DNA of 64,000 nucleotides from Gari tellinella (GCA_922989275.2 OV277864.1:54249550-54313549); one strand, 5' to 3'; positions 1 to 10,235 are shown, counted from the stretch's first letter. Notes: a model not told the origin generated them from the sequence alone. Numbers and translations: made by a program.

Positions 1-152
1 TGAGCTGAAGAAATATAGAGGGGTTTGACTGAAAGTTAAATATTCCTGTAGGCTGTAGTACAGCAGCTATCTGGTCCAGCTGGGTCTTTACTGTCCGCAA
101 TGTGAAGAACCTCCTAGAAAGAAGCATAGTGGTAAGGCTGCACACTTTTGAA

Positions 153-381
153 CAGATAATAGAGAGTAAACTGATCAAATCCAGCATTTTCTCCTTCATG
201 TGAGCACTAAATCCTATGGTGTAACTACTCATTAGAATCGTCTCGAAGAGACGATTCTAATGAGTAGTCACACTATAGGGTTGAATACAGAAAAAATGTC
301 AGCACTAAATCCTATGGTGTAACTATAGGGTTGAATTCAGAAAAAAAGATTTCAATTTTTGAAATACTCCCCTTATCTGCA
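153..381 (-). repeat. hAT-like GGGCTCC-family MITE, degraded
   Basis: Carries the family's central palindrome (ACTCATTAGAATCGTCTC and its complement, about 229-276) followed by a partial second copy of the flank (about 300-345). The ends are eroded (AGATAATAGAGAG on the left, CTTATCTGCAG on the right). Confidence 0.75.
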
Positions 382-865
382 GTTCTGTTTTAAATGCAGG
401 GTTCGCTGGTGCACATCTGGCTACCTCCTGTCTTAGAAATGAGACAAGAAACTAATGTCCTAATATGACCCAAAAAGCAACTAGCTAATGTAACTTGCAC
501 TGAAGCCAAGCCATGCTTTAAGTCACCATAATAGCTCATGCGTACTGTAAATAGCAGACAAAAAAAGATTCAAACATCTGTTCAAAGTCATCAAGGTGGT
601 TTTTAGAGGCATCCCTCAACTGAAATTAGGATATGTATTTTGTTTTAATGGTTTATGGATTCCAAATTATAGTTCCTCGCGGGAGGTTGTGTCAGGTGTA
701 GAACTGTAAAAATTACACGCTGCACCTCAGTCAACTCCCATAATGCAATAGCGATGCCAACTAGTAGGGTAGATCGTGATTTCGCAAACAATGAAGATTC
801 AGATCTGTTACAGTGCAATCTCTCATGAGCCACATGCCAATATAACAATGTGGGCACCTTTATCC

Positions 866-985
866 CAATTTACCCCATTTTCAAAACAGGTGACCACTTG
901 AAAGAGGTTGAAAGAAAAAGCAAAATGCACCTTAAGGTGCATTCTGCTTTACTTTCAACCTGCTTTAAGCTACCATCTAAAGCTA
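866..985 (+). repeat. TTAA-C MITE fragment
   Basis: Contains the hairpin typical of this family (CACCTTAAGGTGCATTCTG, then TTTACTTTCAACCTGC). The outer part after the hairpin is missing. Confidence 0.7.
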
Positions 986-1401
986 AACTTCTTTCCTGTC
1001 TTTCATAGGGTTGAAATTGCTTGTACATCTTTTAATGAAATTAACGATGTTGATGTTTTTCGAGGTTAGAAAGAAATGTTATGGTCAGGATACATGTGAG
1101 GATAATCTAATTTAATTGTGCATATTCTACTTGAATCTTTTCCTTCAAAGTTTGATTTCATTGTTCAACCCATTTCTTTAAAAAATATGACGTGTGTGCC
1201 ACATAAGAGCATAATGCTGTGTCTGATCAGAGTCTACACTGTTTCAATAATTATGGAACAAAACAAAAACGAAAATTTAGACCCAGTATATCAATAATGA
1301 ACTAATCCAATATATATGCATGGAAGAATCAATTGGGCGCAAATGGGTTTAATATTCAATTGTGTGAGCTTTTATAGTTATAAAGACTCAACTGTATATT
1401 C

Positions 1402-1596
1402 CAGGGCTCCAGATAAGGGGGAATATTTCAAAAAATTAAATCTTTATTTCTGTTTGAAACCTGATAGTGTCACTACTCATTAGAATCGTCTCGAAGAGAC
1501 GATTCTAATGAGTAGTCACACCATAGGATTTGATGCTGAAATAAGTGAGAAAATGTTGAATTTGTGCAGTTTATTTTGCTTTTATCTGGAGCCCTG
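1402..1596 (+). mobile_element. hAT-like GGGCTCC-family MITE, full length
   Basis: Begins CAGGGCTCCAGATAAGGGG and ends TATCTGGAGCCCTG, with the central ACTCATTAGAATCGTCTC palindrome. The flanks resemble each other (ATATTC before, AATATTC after). CAGGG/CCCTG ends with short flanking duplications suggest a non-autonomous hAT relative. This is the best-represented family in the window. Confidence 0.85.
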
Positions 1597-1865
1597 AATA
1601 TTCTCAGCTTGATTTGTGAGTCAGACAAATTAGGGTAGGAGGGAATTGGGGGAAGACTTATTTTAAATGTAGTTATTGAGATTTCACAGGTTTTCCCAGC
1701 ATTTCTTTATTGGCAAGATTTCAAATTGGAGCATCTTGAAATGATTAACCTTGAAGTTAGCACTTTTTATGCGTTTTACCTTTCTGTGCGTTTTACCTTT
1801 CTGTGAAACCATATAGCCGGGGAGCATGTAACACTCCTGTCTTTAAAATTAAGTCAAACTGTGTG

Positions 1866-2567
1866 ACTCTGTCTACACCATAGACCTGTTTAAAATATAC
1901 TACAATGTAATTACATTTGCTTGGTTTAGACCCAGATTTTTTAATTTAGTCAAATTTTGAGACTATTTCAACACCATGGATCTGTTTAAAATATACTCAT
2001 TACATTTGCAAACAGTGCAGACCAAGATTTTTAAATTTAGTCAAACTTTGAGACTCTTTCAACATCATGGACCTGTTAAAAATATAAGCATTACATTTGC
2101 AAACAGAGTAGACCCAGATCAGAGGGCTCCAAAGGAGCCCTATGATCAGGGTCTACACTGTTTGCTTATTTATACCAGTATTTATTAAAACTACGCAGAA
2201 TTCCAAGTAGACTGGTTCATGTTTTGGTAACTAAAATTATCTACAATGGAACCTAATTCCAAGAAGACTGGTTCAGGTTTTGGTAACTAAAATGATCCAC
2301 AAGGGAACCTAATAGCCCACATGAGTTAGAGTTAAGCAATCCTAGGTATCAGTTTTGACAATGTTTGTGCCATTTGTCCCACTTTGGGCATAATATCTCA
2401 TCCAAGTAGACTGGTTCATATTTTGGTAACTCAAATGATCCACAAGGAAACCTAATAACCCACAATAGTTCCGTAGTGTTGAAAGAGTTAAGCAATCCTA
2501 GGTATCAGTTTTGACAATGTTTGTGCCATTTGTCCCACTTTGGGCATAATATCTCATCCAAGTGCTG
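1866..2567 (-). repeat. TTAA-E MITE with internal tandem duplications
   Basis: The 5' third (CTTTCAACACCATGGACCTG-like) is present three times at about 95-bp spacing (near 1866, 1961 and 2051). The core hairpin AAACAGAGTAGACCCAGATC follows at 2100-2165. Downstream, a 156-bp unit is duplicated: GTTAAGCAATCCTAGG occurs at 2331 and again at 2487. Confidence 0.75.
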
Positions 2568-2906
2568 TAATCAGCCAAGTCTCCACAGGCTGTCTTGAGA
2601 TGCGGGCCTCAAAATGTCAAACTTTTACTAAAATTACTCAGTGACTGACATAGATTGTGGGACTCGATTTTTTGGTCTTCAAATTTTACACTTGTTTTAG
2701 TTTCAAACTTACCCTCTTTCATTCTATCTTTCTCTCCGCATAGCATTTTTCCCCAGGTTTTAACACAGATTGCTGGTTTAGGCAGGCTGTTAGTAAATCA
2801 GAAAGCTCCTTACCTTTTCCTGCTTTCGGCCTGCTTTAAGCCTGCTACTTTTTGGATGCTGGAAGAATTAGCTGTTTGTCTGCAAAACACAACTTGACTG
2901 GATTTC

Positions 2907-2960
2907 ACAAACAGTTTTGATCATGATCAGACGCTACATGATCTAGATCAAAACTGTTTG
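2907..2960. repeat. Isolated core-I hairpin
   Basis: AAACAGTTTTGATCATGATC pairs with GATCTAGATCAAAACTGTTT. This is the hairpin core shared by several MITE families, here without recognisable MITE ends. Confidence 0.6.
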
Positions 2961-3095
2961 ACACTCGTTAGGATACTTCAATTTGAAATTGCATAAACAA
3001 AATTTTGACGAAATTTGCTGAGTACAATTTTTGAAAGTAGACAGTAATGCACAAGGAGAAGAATAAAGATTGAAAGATAAAGAAATGTTTTCGTC

Positions 3096-3320
3096 TTAAC
3101 TCTTTGCATGCTGGGTAAATTGTTTCATCTGCAACAATTGTCATCTACTGATGATCTAAAAATATTTTTTTTGAAATATCTTCATTAAACAGGGTCAGAG
3201 TGTCAAACAGTTTGGATGCTGATGAGACGCCGCGTAACGCGGCGTCTCATCAGGATCCAAACTGTTTGCAAAGGTAATCACTGTGAGACAGATCCGCCCC
3301 ACAAGCAGAGTAAGAGTTAA
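3096..3320 (+). mobile_element. TTAA-A MITE
   Basis: Bounded by TTAA at 3096-3099 and 3317-3320. It begins CTCTTTGCATGCTGGG and ends with AAGAG. The central hairpin has a GACGCCGCGTAACGCGGCGTC tip. The TTAA boundary is the signature of piggyBac/Kolobok-type transposition. Confidence 0.85.
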
Positions 3321-3526
3321 ATGCGGTAATTAAAGGTAGTTATCTCTCAATCTTAAGTCTTAACGCTGACAAATATTGTAAATGCTTCAGTTCTTTGAAG
3401 GTGTTTTCTCAAGATATTTACAAAAGATAATCATGCATGTTGTTTCGGATTATTGATTAACACATTAATTTTATGCCTGGATATAGCAATGAACTCTCCC
3501 AATGAGCATGCTAGAAGATTTCATTA

Positions 3527-3920
3527 TACTGTGCTCCCTCTCTACAACAACACCCAATAGGAGACAAAGGGTATATGTTGTTCAGAGGGAGTTGTTAAAG
3601 GGAGGGAAAATTGATACCCTTAACCCTTTGAACCCTAGTCCCGCATATAGGCGTCCTTTTCAAACAGTGTACATGTGAATAGTACACTTGTCCTTTGCAA
3701 ACAGTGAAGACCCTGATCAGAGGGCTCCGAAAGGAGCCCTCTGATCAGGGTCTTCACTGTTTGTCATAATGCCAAACAGTGACAAAAACAACCCTTAAAA
3801 GTCAGAAATGGACTAGACTAAAATGGAAACTGGGATTGTCCATTTGAAGTTTTAGGGAGGAAAGAGTTAGAGTATATCAAATTTTAGCTGTGTAATGTTT
3901 TAGGGAGGGAGCACTGTGTA
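3527..3920 (+). mobile_element. TA-G MITE carrying a nested insertion
   Basis: Left end CTGTGCTCCCTCTCTACAAC, right end AGGGAGGGAGCACTGTG followed by TA. The CAGTGxTCCC inverted ends at TA suggest a pogo/Tigger-like MITE. A TTAA-B element lies inside it. Confidence 0.8.
3620..3870 (+). mobile_element. TTAA-B MITE nested in TA-G
   Basis: Begins TTAACCCTTTGAACCCTAG and ends GGGAGGAAAGAGTTAG. Its right-hand TTAA has mutated to TTAG. The core hairpin GACCCTGATCAGAGGGCTCC is near-perfect. It splits the TA-G element, so it inserted later. Confidence 0.85.
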
Positions 3921-4149
3921 TTCATAAAGTCGCTGAAAGTCAAATAATATTTTGGTCACAAAACATTGGTTTATCCTGTTCCCTGCAGCCATACTAGAAA
4001 CAGGCTAAGGAGTATATTAAACAGAATTTATTAATCCTACTTTGAGTGTCGTGTTAACACACACAAATTGCCAGTAAAAAAAACACCTGAAAGGGCATGG
4101 CTATGAGGGGCAGGGTTCTTTGACAGTTTTTCATGATTATTATTTTTAG

Positions 4150-4343
4150 GTGGAATGGTTGAGATGAGTAATTCGCCGACACCCAATGGCTACCATCGAG
4201 CCTCGCCCTGTTCCTCTCCCGGTGTAATGGTGAACAAGAACATGACCCGACAGTCTCCACCCATACATAATAGACCTCCGCCAGGCCACCCCGGACCGCC
4301 CCGACTTATGGTACCCGACAACCGAAACAACATGATGAACGAG
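4150..4343 (+). CDS. MEF2: MEF2 exon with SPTPNGYH and LRV-like motif
   Basis: The acceptor is TATTTTTAG before 4150 and the donor is GAG|GTAAAA after 4343. The exon opens with two bases of a split codon and ends in phase 0. It encodes 64 residues including [18 protein letters not shown] and [11 protein letters not shown]. It is rich in Pro and Ser, typical of the MEF2 transactivation region. Confidence 0.85.
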
Positions 4344-7300
4344 GTAAAAAATAACAATTTTATGTTTTGTTCAAATTTTATTCATTCATATGGGATATTT
4401 GTAGTCATAATTGCATCATTTAAATAATAATTAAATTTCTGCTGAATATATACTTTGCTTTTATTTTTAAAAAGTTGAAATAAAAATGGTACTTTTCATT
4501 GGTTACTAAGATTTAACACATTTGTATCAACTTTAAACATCAACATATTAGCTGCTCAAAATGCCAGGGATACCATAAGTTGCTCATAAAAAGCTTAAGA
4601 TTTCCAAATTTTCACATATGATATTAAGAATCATACCTTAAACATTATTATGCAAACAGCTTGGATCCAGATCAGATGCCATGTTACTATGCGTCTAATC
4701 TGGATCTAAACTGTTTGACACCCATATTAATGATTCCTAAGTAAAAAAAAACCCATAAAATTCAAAAATTTAAAAGCAACAGCAGAAATCCGAAGATTAC
4801 ATTAAAAAATCTGTAGGTCTTGAGAAATTAAAAAAGATCTACAGATTTTGGAAAAATCCAGAACAATGACAGTCCTGAAATGCAGTCTATATACTGCCAG
4901 ATATACCAAATCCAATACCTAGTATCAAATCAGGATCAGCTATCTGATCTGGGTCTACACAGCTTTCAAAAAGGGTCAAAATATTCTTATTAGCAGGAGG
5001 GGTTTAAAATCCAAATGAATTATTTTACTGCATTTACACCAAGTCTTAACACATTTCTGCAGTCTTCATCAGTATTAAATGGGTGGAGTACACTTTAACT
5101 CTCACCATGCTAGTGCTGAAATCATGGTAACATTTGTAAACAGTTTGTATCCTGCTGAGACACCATGTAATGTGGCATCTTATCAGGATTCAAATGGTTT
5201 GAAACTCTGAGCCAGTATGAAAAGAATTTTTTGAATATTAAAATTTTAACAACAGTAGCAGACGACAGTTGTTGCAGACGAAAATATTACCCAGCATGCA
5301 AAGAGTTAACTTTTTGAATGCTAAGTAAATTTACAGCTACAATTACAGAAGTCTGCTTATGCTCTTAGATTGGAATTTTTTCTCTCTCTTTTTCTCCAAT
5401 ATATGATCTGAATATCAACCAGTTTGGATCCTGGTGGGATGCAGAGTTACTTGGCATTTCATTAGGATCCAGACTGCTTGCAAATAAAATCATGGTTTTG
5501 CCATTAGCGTTCAAAAAGTTAAGGAGATTTTATATGCCACATAATTTGTGATTATATTAAGATAAATACTAAACAGAGATAACAACTTAACAGAAAGGGC
5601 AGGCATTACAGTAAAACCTCTCTATTACGACCACTATAATCTATTAATTATTAGGTGTTTACGACAGGTGACAGCTTATAAAGCAAGGTGGCAGTAAAAC
5701 AGAAAGCTCCTTTAAGCTGTCACCTGTCTTTTAAACAACCAAATAGCCTTTGTTTCAGTGGTCGTAATAGAGGGGTTTTACTGTATTTGTACAGTACAGC
5801 CCGTTTAGCGATCCTTGACTGAACAGAGGTCCGCTTAATGCAGGACAAAGGTAATTCAGAAAGCTCCTATAGGAGCTTTCTGAATTACCTTAGCCCTGCA
5901 TTAAGCTGTCAAGCTACAATGATGCGGTAAATTGATATTCTTAGGTGTGGTCGCTTAATTCTTTGAACCCTAGTCCCACATATATGCGTTCTTTTCAAAT
6001 AGTGTACAATCATGTGAATAGTTAAATAATTAAGTGGTCACGTGTCTTTAAAACTAGAAACAGGCTATGGGGAAAAGGGTTAAATGGCAATTGTCTTTTA
6101 AACAATAAGCGCATATTGATATTGTCAGTAGCTTCTGGTTTGTCTATAGTAATTATCATGTCATGGGTAAAGTGAAAAGGGAGACAATGATAGATTTACA
6201 TTAGTAAAGCAAGCAAAGTTCTCTCCCTTTTATTTAAAGGACATGGACACATTTATTGGCATTTGTTTGTATCCAGATCAAAAGCTTTGTATAAGTGATA
6301 AAATCATAAATTTACCTATAGGCTGCATTAATTTGCTATCTGTATTAAAAACTGTCCAATTCATTTTCTTTTAAGTCACAGCTTAACTCCAATTTGACTG
6401 AAAAATTTTAGTGAACAAAAAATCAATCATTATCTTTTCATTCTTTATTTTCACAGATGCCCCACTCCCCAAATATGCCAGCAGTATCTATGGGCCACAA
6501 TATGTCACAAGGATCAGGGGGATACCACTCCCCTGTACCGCCATATCATAATAGTAAGTACACTAGTTACCTCCCTTTATCATTGTCACAAGGATTAGCA
6601 GGGTTATTATTACTCCCGGGTACCACCATATTATATAGTAAATATATAAGTTACCCCCCTTTATCATTGTCTCAAGGATTAGAGGGATATCACCCTCTGT
6701 ACCTCTATATCCTAAAAGTATGTACATAGTTACCTCCCTTTATCATAGTCACAAGGATCAAGGGGATTTTACTCCCCAATACCACCATATTATAATAGTA
6801 AATACATCTGTTACCCCCCCCCCCCCCCCCTTTTCATTGCCACAAGGATTAGAGGGATATACCCCCCTGTACCACCATATGAAAATAGTAAGAACATCAG
6901 TTGTGTCCCTTTATATGTCACCATATACAGTACAACCTCTCTATTACGACCACTAAAACGAGGGATAAATGATTGTACACAAACAAGAGACAGCATAAAG
7001 CAAGGTGACAGTGAAACAGGTATGATTGTTGTAAACGTCGTTTTTGTCTGTTTTAGATGATTACCAGATGAGCGGTGGTGGAGGTGAGGTGGGTGGGGGA
7101 AGTGGCCCTGGGGGTGGGGGCAATATACAGCAGAGCTATAGTCCTCAGCCAAGTCCCCACCACTGGAGCCAGGGCGGGTCACTGACCACAGGTGTGCCCC
7201 CGGGGCGGGGCATGCAACACATGCCAGGGTAAGAAAGAAATTTCCCTTTCTTCATAGTTTATTTATGTTCTTGGCATAGATCTACTGATAAAGGGACATA

Positions 7301-8775
7301 TGATGGTTGTTCTGTCAATAGGGTTGTCCACTCATGTGAGCTTAATACTTTATCCCATAACCTGTTGCTTCGTCGGAAGATAGAAAGTTGCTGAATTAAA
7401 GCAGGCTGACAGTAAAGCAGAAACAGCTAAAGGAGATTCCTGCTTTACATTCAGTCTGCTTTATATATATAAAGCACCTATACCTGTATAAATATACATT
7501 GAAAATTCCCTGTGGTTCTTTAACAGAACCTTGTAAAGCATGAAAAGTTTCAGGTTTGTATGAAGAATAGGTCAAGATGTCACAGGTGTTTCTAATGGGG
7601 AAGGTGGAGGAGATTAAAGCAGGTTGAAAGTGACCCACTTAAAGCAGGTTGAAATTAAAGCAGAATGCACCTTCAGGCCCATTCTTCTTTACTTTCAGCC
7701 TGCTTTAAGCTACCATCTCTTAGGATATAGAAAGTATATCTTATGGTTAATATTCATATCTGTCTAAAGTGGAACTATATTTCTCTCTTCAATGAAGGAA
7801 TAAATTAAAAGCGGTAAAAGACATATTTATTGAATAATGATTTACGCCAGCCCATATATTTCATCATCAGTGAATCATCATTAAAGTGTGCATTAATGGG
7901 GGAATAAATTAAAAGGTGGTAAAAGACATATTTATGGGATAATGATTTACCAGCCGCCCCATATATTTCACTATCAGTGAAACATCAATAAAGTGCATTA
8001 CAACTGCATCTGCAACTCAAGGAAGGTGTTTACATATGTGTAAGGAGAGTATTTCAAATATTAAAATCTTAATTTTTGAATTAAACTCTATGGTGTTGCT
8101 ACTCATCAGAATCGTCTCTTCGAGACGATTCTAATGAGTAGAAACACCATAGGTATAGGTGCTGAAATGAGTGAGAAACTGTTGATTTTGTTCAGTTTAC
8201 CTGGCTCCGAGGTTATAAAGCTTTTGACTTGAGTTGTAACTCATTCCCAAGCATTTGATTGGTCAAGATTTGAGCCTAGGCTCAAATCTGACCAATCAAA
8301 TGCTTGGGAACACACTCAGACTCAACTAAAACGCTTTATAACCTCGGAGCCTGATCCTCTTGTCTGTAGCTCTGAATGTGTGAAACGTTACATATGAATT
8401 TTTTTTTTTTACAGAACTGGACCTGGCATGGGCAACACGGGTGCTAACAATCATGTATCACCGTTACTTATTAACACTATGAATCAAAGACTCAATATAA
8501 AAAGTGAGCCCATCTCTCCACCTCGAGACTCCAGTACACCCTCACAACACACGTTACGACCTCCATCACAAGGTCAAGGTCATCTGTCCCCCGGTCATGT
8601 ATCTCCGCATCTCTCCCAATCGCACAGCAACTGTTCATCGCCCACAGCCAATCTGCAGCCCCAAAATCCCCAGCAGCAGCAACAGCCCCTTTCACAACAG
8701 CCCCAGCCCGGGCTAACAGACTTTAATGATGGCCCTGTAATGAAACGGCAGCGAGTTGAAGGATGGACTACATAG
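4150..8775 (+). CDS. MEF2: MEF2 transcription factor, C-terminal exons (gene partial at left)
   Basis: MEF2 proteins are nuclear MADS-box activators that bind A/T-rich sites and drive muscle, neuronal and other differentiation programmes. Four exons are in the window (4150-4343, 6457-6553, 7057-7228, 8415-8775), giving 273 residues plus a split first codon. All splice phases match (0, 1, 2) and all introns are GT-AG. Visible hallmarks are a [11 protein letters not shown] segment resembling the family's LRVxIP motif, a Gly-rich stretch, a Q-rich stretch, the phospho-SUMO motif IKSEPISPP, and the terminal [11 protein letters not shown], which parallels the KRMRLSEGWAT end known from MEF2 proteins. 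The MADS-box and MEF2-domain exons are not in the window and must lie to the left. The assignment rests on the C-terminal motifs, which are diagnostic in combination. Confidence 0.9.
4645..4880 (+). repeat. Core-I repeat, family J (copy 1)
   Basis: The core-I hairpin (CAAACAGCTTGGATCCAGATC) is followed by a flank ending in GGTCTTGAGAAATT. The same arrangement recurs at 14084-14315, so this is a distinct family that also carries the shared hairpin core. Confidence 0.65.
5095..5309 (-). mobile_element. TTAA-A MITE, reverse
   Basis: TTAACTCTCACC at the left and CAGCATGCAAAGAGTTAA at the right. Its right-hand TTAA (5306-5309) is also the left boundary of the next copy. Confidence 0.8.
5306..5522 (+). 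mobile_element. TTAA-A MITE, forward, sharing a TTAA with its neighbour
   Basis: TTAACTTTTTGAATGCTAAG at the left and CAAAAAGTTAA at the right. The core hairpin GTTTGGATCCTGGTGGGATG has diverged. It abuts an oppositely oriented copy with only one TTAA between them. Confidence 0.8.
5607..5785 (+). mobile_element. TA-D MITE
   Basis: TA then CAGTAAAACCTCTCTATTAC at the left, TAGAGGGGTTTTACTG then TA at the right. The ends resemble pogo/Tigger elements (CAGTxxxxCCTC). The internal hairpin is partly deleted. Confidence 0.85.
5838..5915. repeat. Core-II-like hairpin
   Basis: TAATTCAGAAAGCTCCTATA is followed directly by its complement, an almost loopless hairpin related to the TA-D core, without recognisable ends. 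Confidence 0.6.
5954..6092 (+). repeat. Chimeric TTAA-B/TTAA-C remnant
   Basis: It starts as TTAA-B (TTAATTCTTTGAACCCTAG) and finishes as TTAA-C (GAAACAGGCTATGGGG, AAGGGTTAA). The middles of both are lost. Confidence 0.6.
6457..6553 (+). CDS. MEF2: MEF2 exon encoding the [14 protein letters not shown] segment
   Basis: The acceptor is TATTTTCACAG before 6457 and the donor ATA|GTAAGT follows 6553. It enters in phase 0 and leaves with one base. It encodes 32 residues ending PVPPYHN. The last 48 bases, together with the donor and early intron, are the founding unit of the tandem array that follows (6506-6905). Confidence 0.85.
6506..6905 (+). repeat. Tandem array copied from a MEF2 exon-intron boundary
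   Basis: About five units of 79-91 bp begin with (C)ACAAGGAT at 6506, 6587, 6671, 6750 and 6841. Unit 1 is the end of the real exon, its donor and about 33 bp of intron. Later units keep the exon-like part (GGATAT, ACTCCCC, TACCACCATAT) and a donor-like ATAGTAAGTA, ATAGTAAATA or ATAGTAAGAA. A C-run lies at about 6814-6830. No copy needs to be translated, yet an open frame runs through the first three units. Confidence 0.85.
6926..7020 (+). repeat. TA-D MITE, left half
   Basis: TACAGTACAACCTCTCTATT up to the start of the hairpin (GCAAGGTGACAGTGAAACAG). The other half is missing. It ends about 35 bp before the next MEF2 exon. Confidence 0.75.
7057..7228 (+). CDS. MEF2: MEF2 exon, Gly-rich
   Basis: The acceptor is TCTGTTTTAG before 7057 and the donor GG|GTAAG follows 7228. 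It enters after one base of a split codon and leaves with two. It encodes [15 protein letters not shown] and onward, through [11 protein letters not shown] to GMQHMP. The Gly run and the SP/HH composition fit a disordered transactivation region. Confidence 0.8.
7350..8000 (+). repeat. TTAA-C MITE remnants with a 115-bp tandem duplication
   Basis: Hairpin cores of TTAA-C lie at about 7398-7460 and 7611-7725. The family's 3' part (AAATTAAAAGCGGTAAAAGAC) is repeated at about 7803 and 7913 (AAATTAAAAGGTGGTAAAAG). Confidence 0.7.
8067..8376 (+). mobile_element. hAT-like MITE split by a palindromic insert
   Basis: The left portion (TTTTTGAATTAAACTCTATG, hairpin at 8098-8142) runs to about 8196. 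The right end resumes after the insert as CCTCTTGTCTGTAGCTCTG. It sits about 40 bp upstream of the last MEF2 exon. Confidence 0.7.
8199..8353. mobile_element. GAGGTTATAAAGC palindrome (family K)
   Basis: A roughly 150-bp palindrome: GGCTCCGAGGTTATAAAGC at the left and its complement at the right, meeting at TTTGAGCCTAGGCTCAAA. Diverged relatives lie at 34134-34190 and 52666-52755. Confidence 0.75.
8415..8775 (+). CDS. MEF2: MEF2 terminal coding exon
   Basis: The acceptor TTTTTTTTTTACAG precedes 8415; one base completes a Gly codon and the frame runs to TAG at 8773-8775. It encodes 120 residues including the phospho-SUMO motif [11 protein letters not shown]. In MEF2 proteins the lysine is sumoylated when the following serine is phosphorylated, which represses activity. 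A QQQQQ tract and the C-terminal [11 protein letters not shown] (nuclear-localisation type tail) follow. This exon gives the firmest identification of the gene. Confidence 0.93.
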
Positions 8776-9231
8776 ACAAAAATGTGGAGAAAATATGTGG
8801 CAGTATCAGTTGAAAATTAAATGCTATAAATACCGCCTTTGTTTCACCATAGGTGAAATCTGATTGGTCTAGCCATTATTTTCTTATTTGTGTTTGCTAT
8901 AAGCAGCCTTTAATGGAAAAGGTTAGGAATTGTAGAAAAGGTTAAAAATTGGTGGAAAGGACTGGAAATGAGTGAAATGAGCCAGAGGTAAAGAGTAAAA
9001 TGAAGAAAGCAGATCTTTAGCAGATCTTTGAAGATGGAATAGAGTTTGGGTTAGGATTTGTTATAGATCGAAGTGCTAGGGAGGAAGATTTGAGGACACA
9101 ATATGACGGCGTCTTGACGGAATGTGTAAATAAACAGAATTGTGTTGTACGACCATGGACACTCCCACGTCACATACATAATTATTGTCACTTGAATATA
9201 CAACACGGTTCTACCCCACCTGCACAGCCAC
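8776..9231 (+). other. MEF2 3' untranslated region (probable)
   Basis: Follows the TAG without repeat structure. A hexamer lies at 9129-9134. The true 3' end is unknown; another AATAAA sits near 21320. Confidence 0.5.
9129..9134 (+). terminator. Candidate poly(A) signal of + strand MEF2
   Basis: AATAAA in the context GTGTAAATAAACAG, 354 bases after the stop codon. It is the first canonical hexamer on this strand after the stop. Confidence 0.4.
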
Positions 9232-9645
9232 TATAGAGTTCCAGATAAGAGGTAACTGTTTCAACACTAAGTAAATCTTGTGGGTTATTATGTTCTTTTT
9301 TGGATCATTTTAGCTACAAAAAACATGGATCAGTCTACTTGGAATTCTGGGTAGTTTAATAAATACTGCTCTATATTAGCAAACAGTGTAGACCAAGATC
9401 AGAGGGCTCCTACAGGAGCCCTCTGATCTGGGTCTACACTGTTTGCAAATGCAATGAGTATATCTTAAACAGGTCCATGGTGTTGAAAGAGTTAACAGTT
9501 TCCAGCGGTTCCTCCTTTATGTCGTCATCAAACCCTATGTTGTGACTACTCATTTTGATCATCTCTTTATGAGCATACGATAGGTTTTCATGAAGGCATG
9601 AGGATTTTGGTATATGAAATACTCCCCCCTTATCTGGAGCTATGC
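9232..9645 (-). mobile_element. hAT-like MITE split by TTAA-E
   Basis: Left end AGAGTTCCAGATAAGAGG, right end CTTATCTGGAGCTATG. The sequence between them is interrupted by a complete TTAA-E element. Confidence 0.75.
9252..9495 (+). mobile_element. TTAA-E MITE nested in a hAT-like MITE
   Basis: Begins CTGTTTCAACACTAAGTAA and ends GGTGTTGAAAGAGTTAA. The core hairpin (AAACAGTGTAGACCAAGATC through its complement) is almost perfect. Confidence 0.85.
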
Positions 9646-9833
9646 AAGTTATTGTCTGTGTTTAACTGGCCGTTCCATTTAGTTGTAATAAATTGAAAAG
9701 TCTGTTGGCAAAAGTCAGAAATCCCATTTCTGGCATTCAAAAAAGGTATTCCATAGAACTTTCGGAAGTAAAAAGTAGATATGTATATGTGTAAGACCCA
9801 ATCTGAAAAATCACAGTACTGTCAAACATATGT

Positions 9834-10090
9834 TTACCCTTTCCCTTCCCATAGAAGAGCCTTTTAGCCAAATCAATTCATTCCTCCACTGAGGAAAATA
9901 GTTCCAATTTATACCCTCATGAACATGTACCATAATAAATATTTCCTATATCATAGCTAATGGAAGCTTAAAGCAGGCTGAAAGTAAAGCAGAATGTGCC
10001 TTAAGGCACATTCTGCTTTACTTTCAACTAGCTTTAATTATGTGGTCACCTGTTTCCAAAACTATTAATAGGCTTTGAGGTGAAGAGTTG
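9834..10090 (-). mobile_element. TTAA-C MITE
   Basis: Full-length layout in reverse: TACCCTTTCCC, then CCTCCACTGAGGAAAATAG, then the near-perfect hairpin (GCAGAATGTGCCTTAAGGCA), then the ATAGGCTTTGAGG end. The terminal TTAA sites are mutated. Confidence 0.75.
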
Positions 10091-10235
10091 AACAAAATTC
10101 TTCTGAAAAACATGCTGATCTTTATGGATAAGCAACTGCTAAATACAGAAGAAAGACAGGTTCCTGCTTAATGCAGAATAAAAGTAAAGCAGAAAGCTTA
10201 TATACTTTTACCCTGTAATGATATGTCACCTGCCT

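Larger units (their letters stand above)
1..4149 (+). other. Intron of the + strand MEF2 gene (left part), repeat-rich
   Basis: The first visible MEF2 exon begins at 4150 with two bases that complete a split codon, so everything to its left is presumed intron. I see no coding exon here. The open frames in it come from palindromic repeats. Positions 386-865, 990-1400, 1600-1860 and 2570-2900 hold nothing I can recognise beyond short decayed hairpin remnants, for example around 1192-1250. Confidence 0.6.

Noticed and set aside
6457..6729. Reading the whole 90-codon frame from 6457 as one exon
   Set aside because: A strong GTAAGT donor at 6554 gives phases that fit the next exon. The rest of the frame is the tandem array copied from the exon edge.
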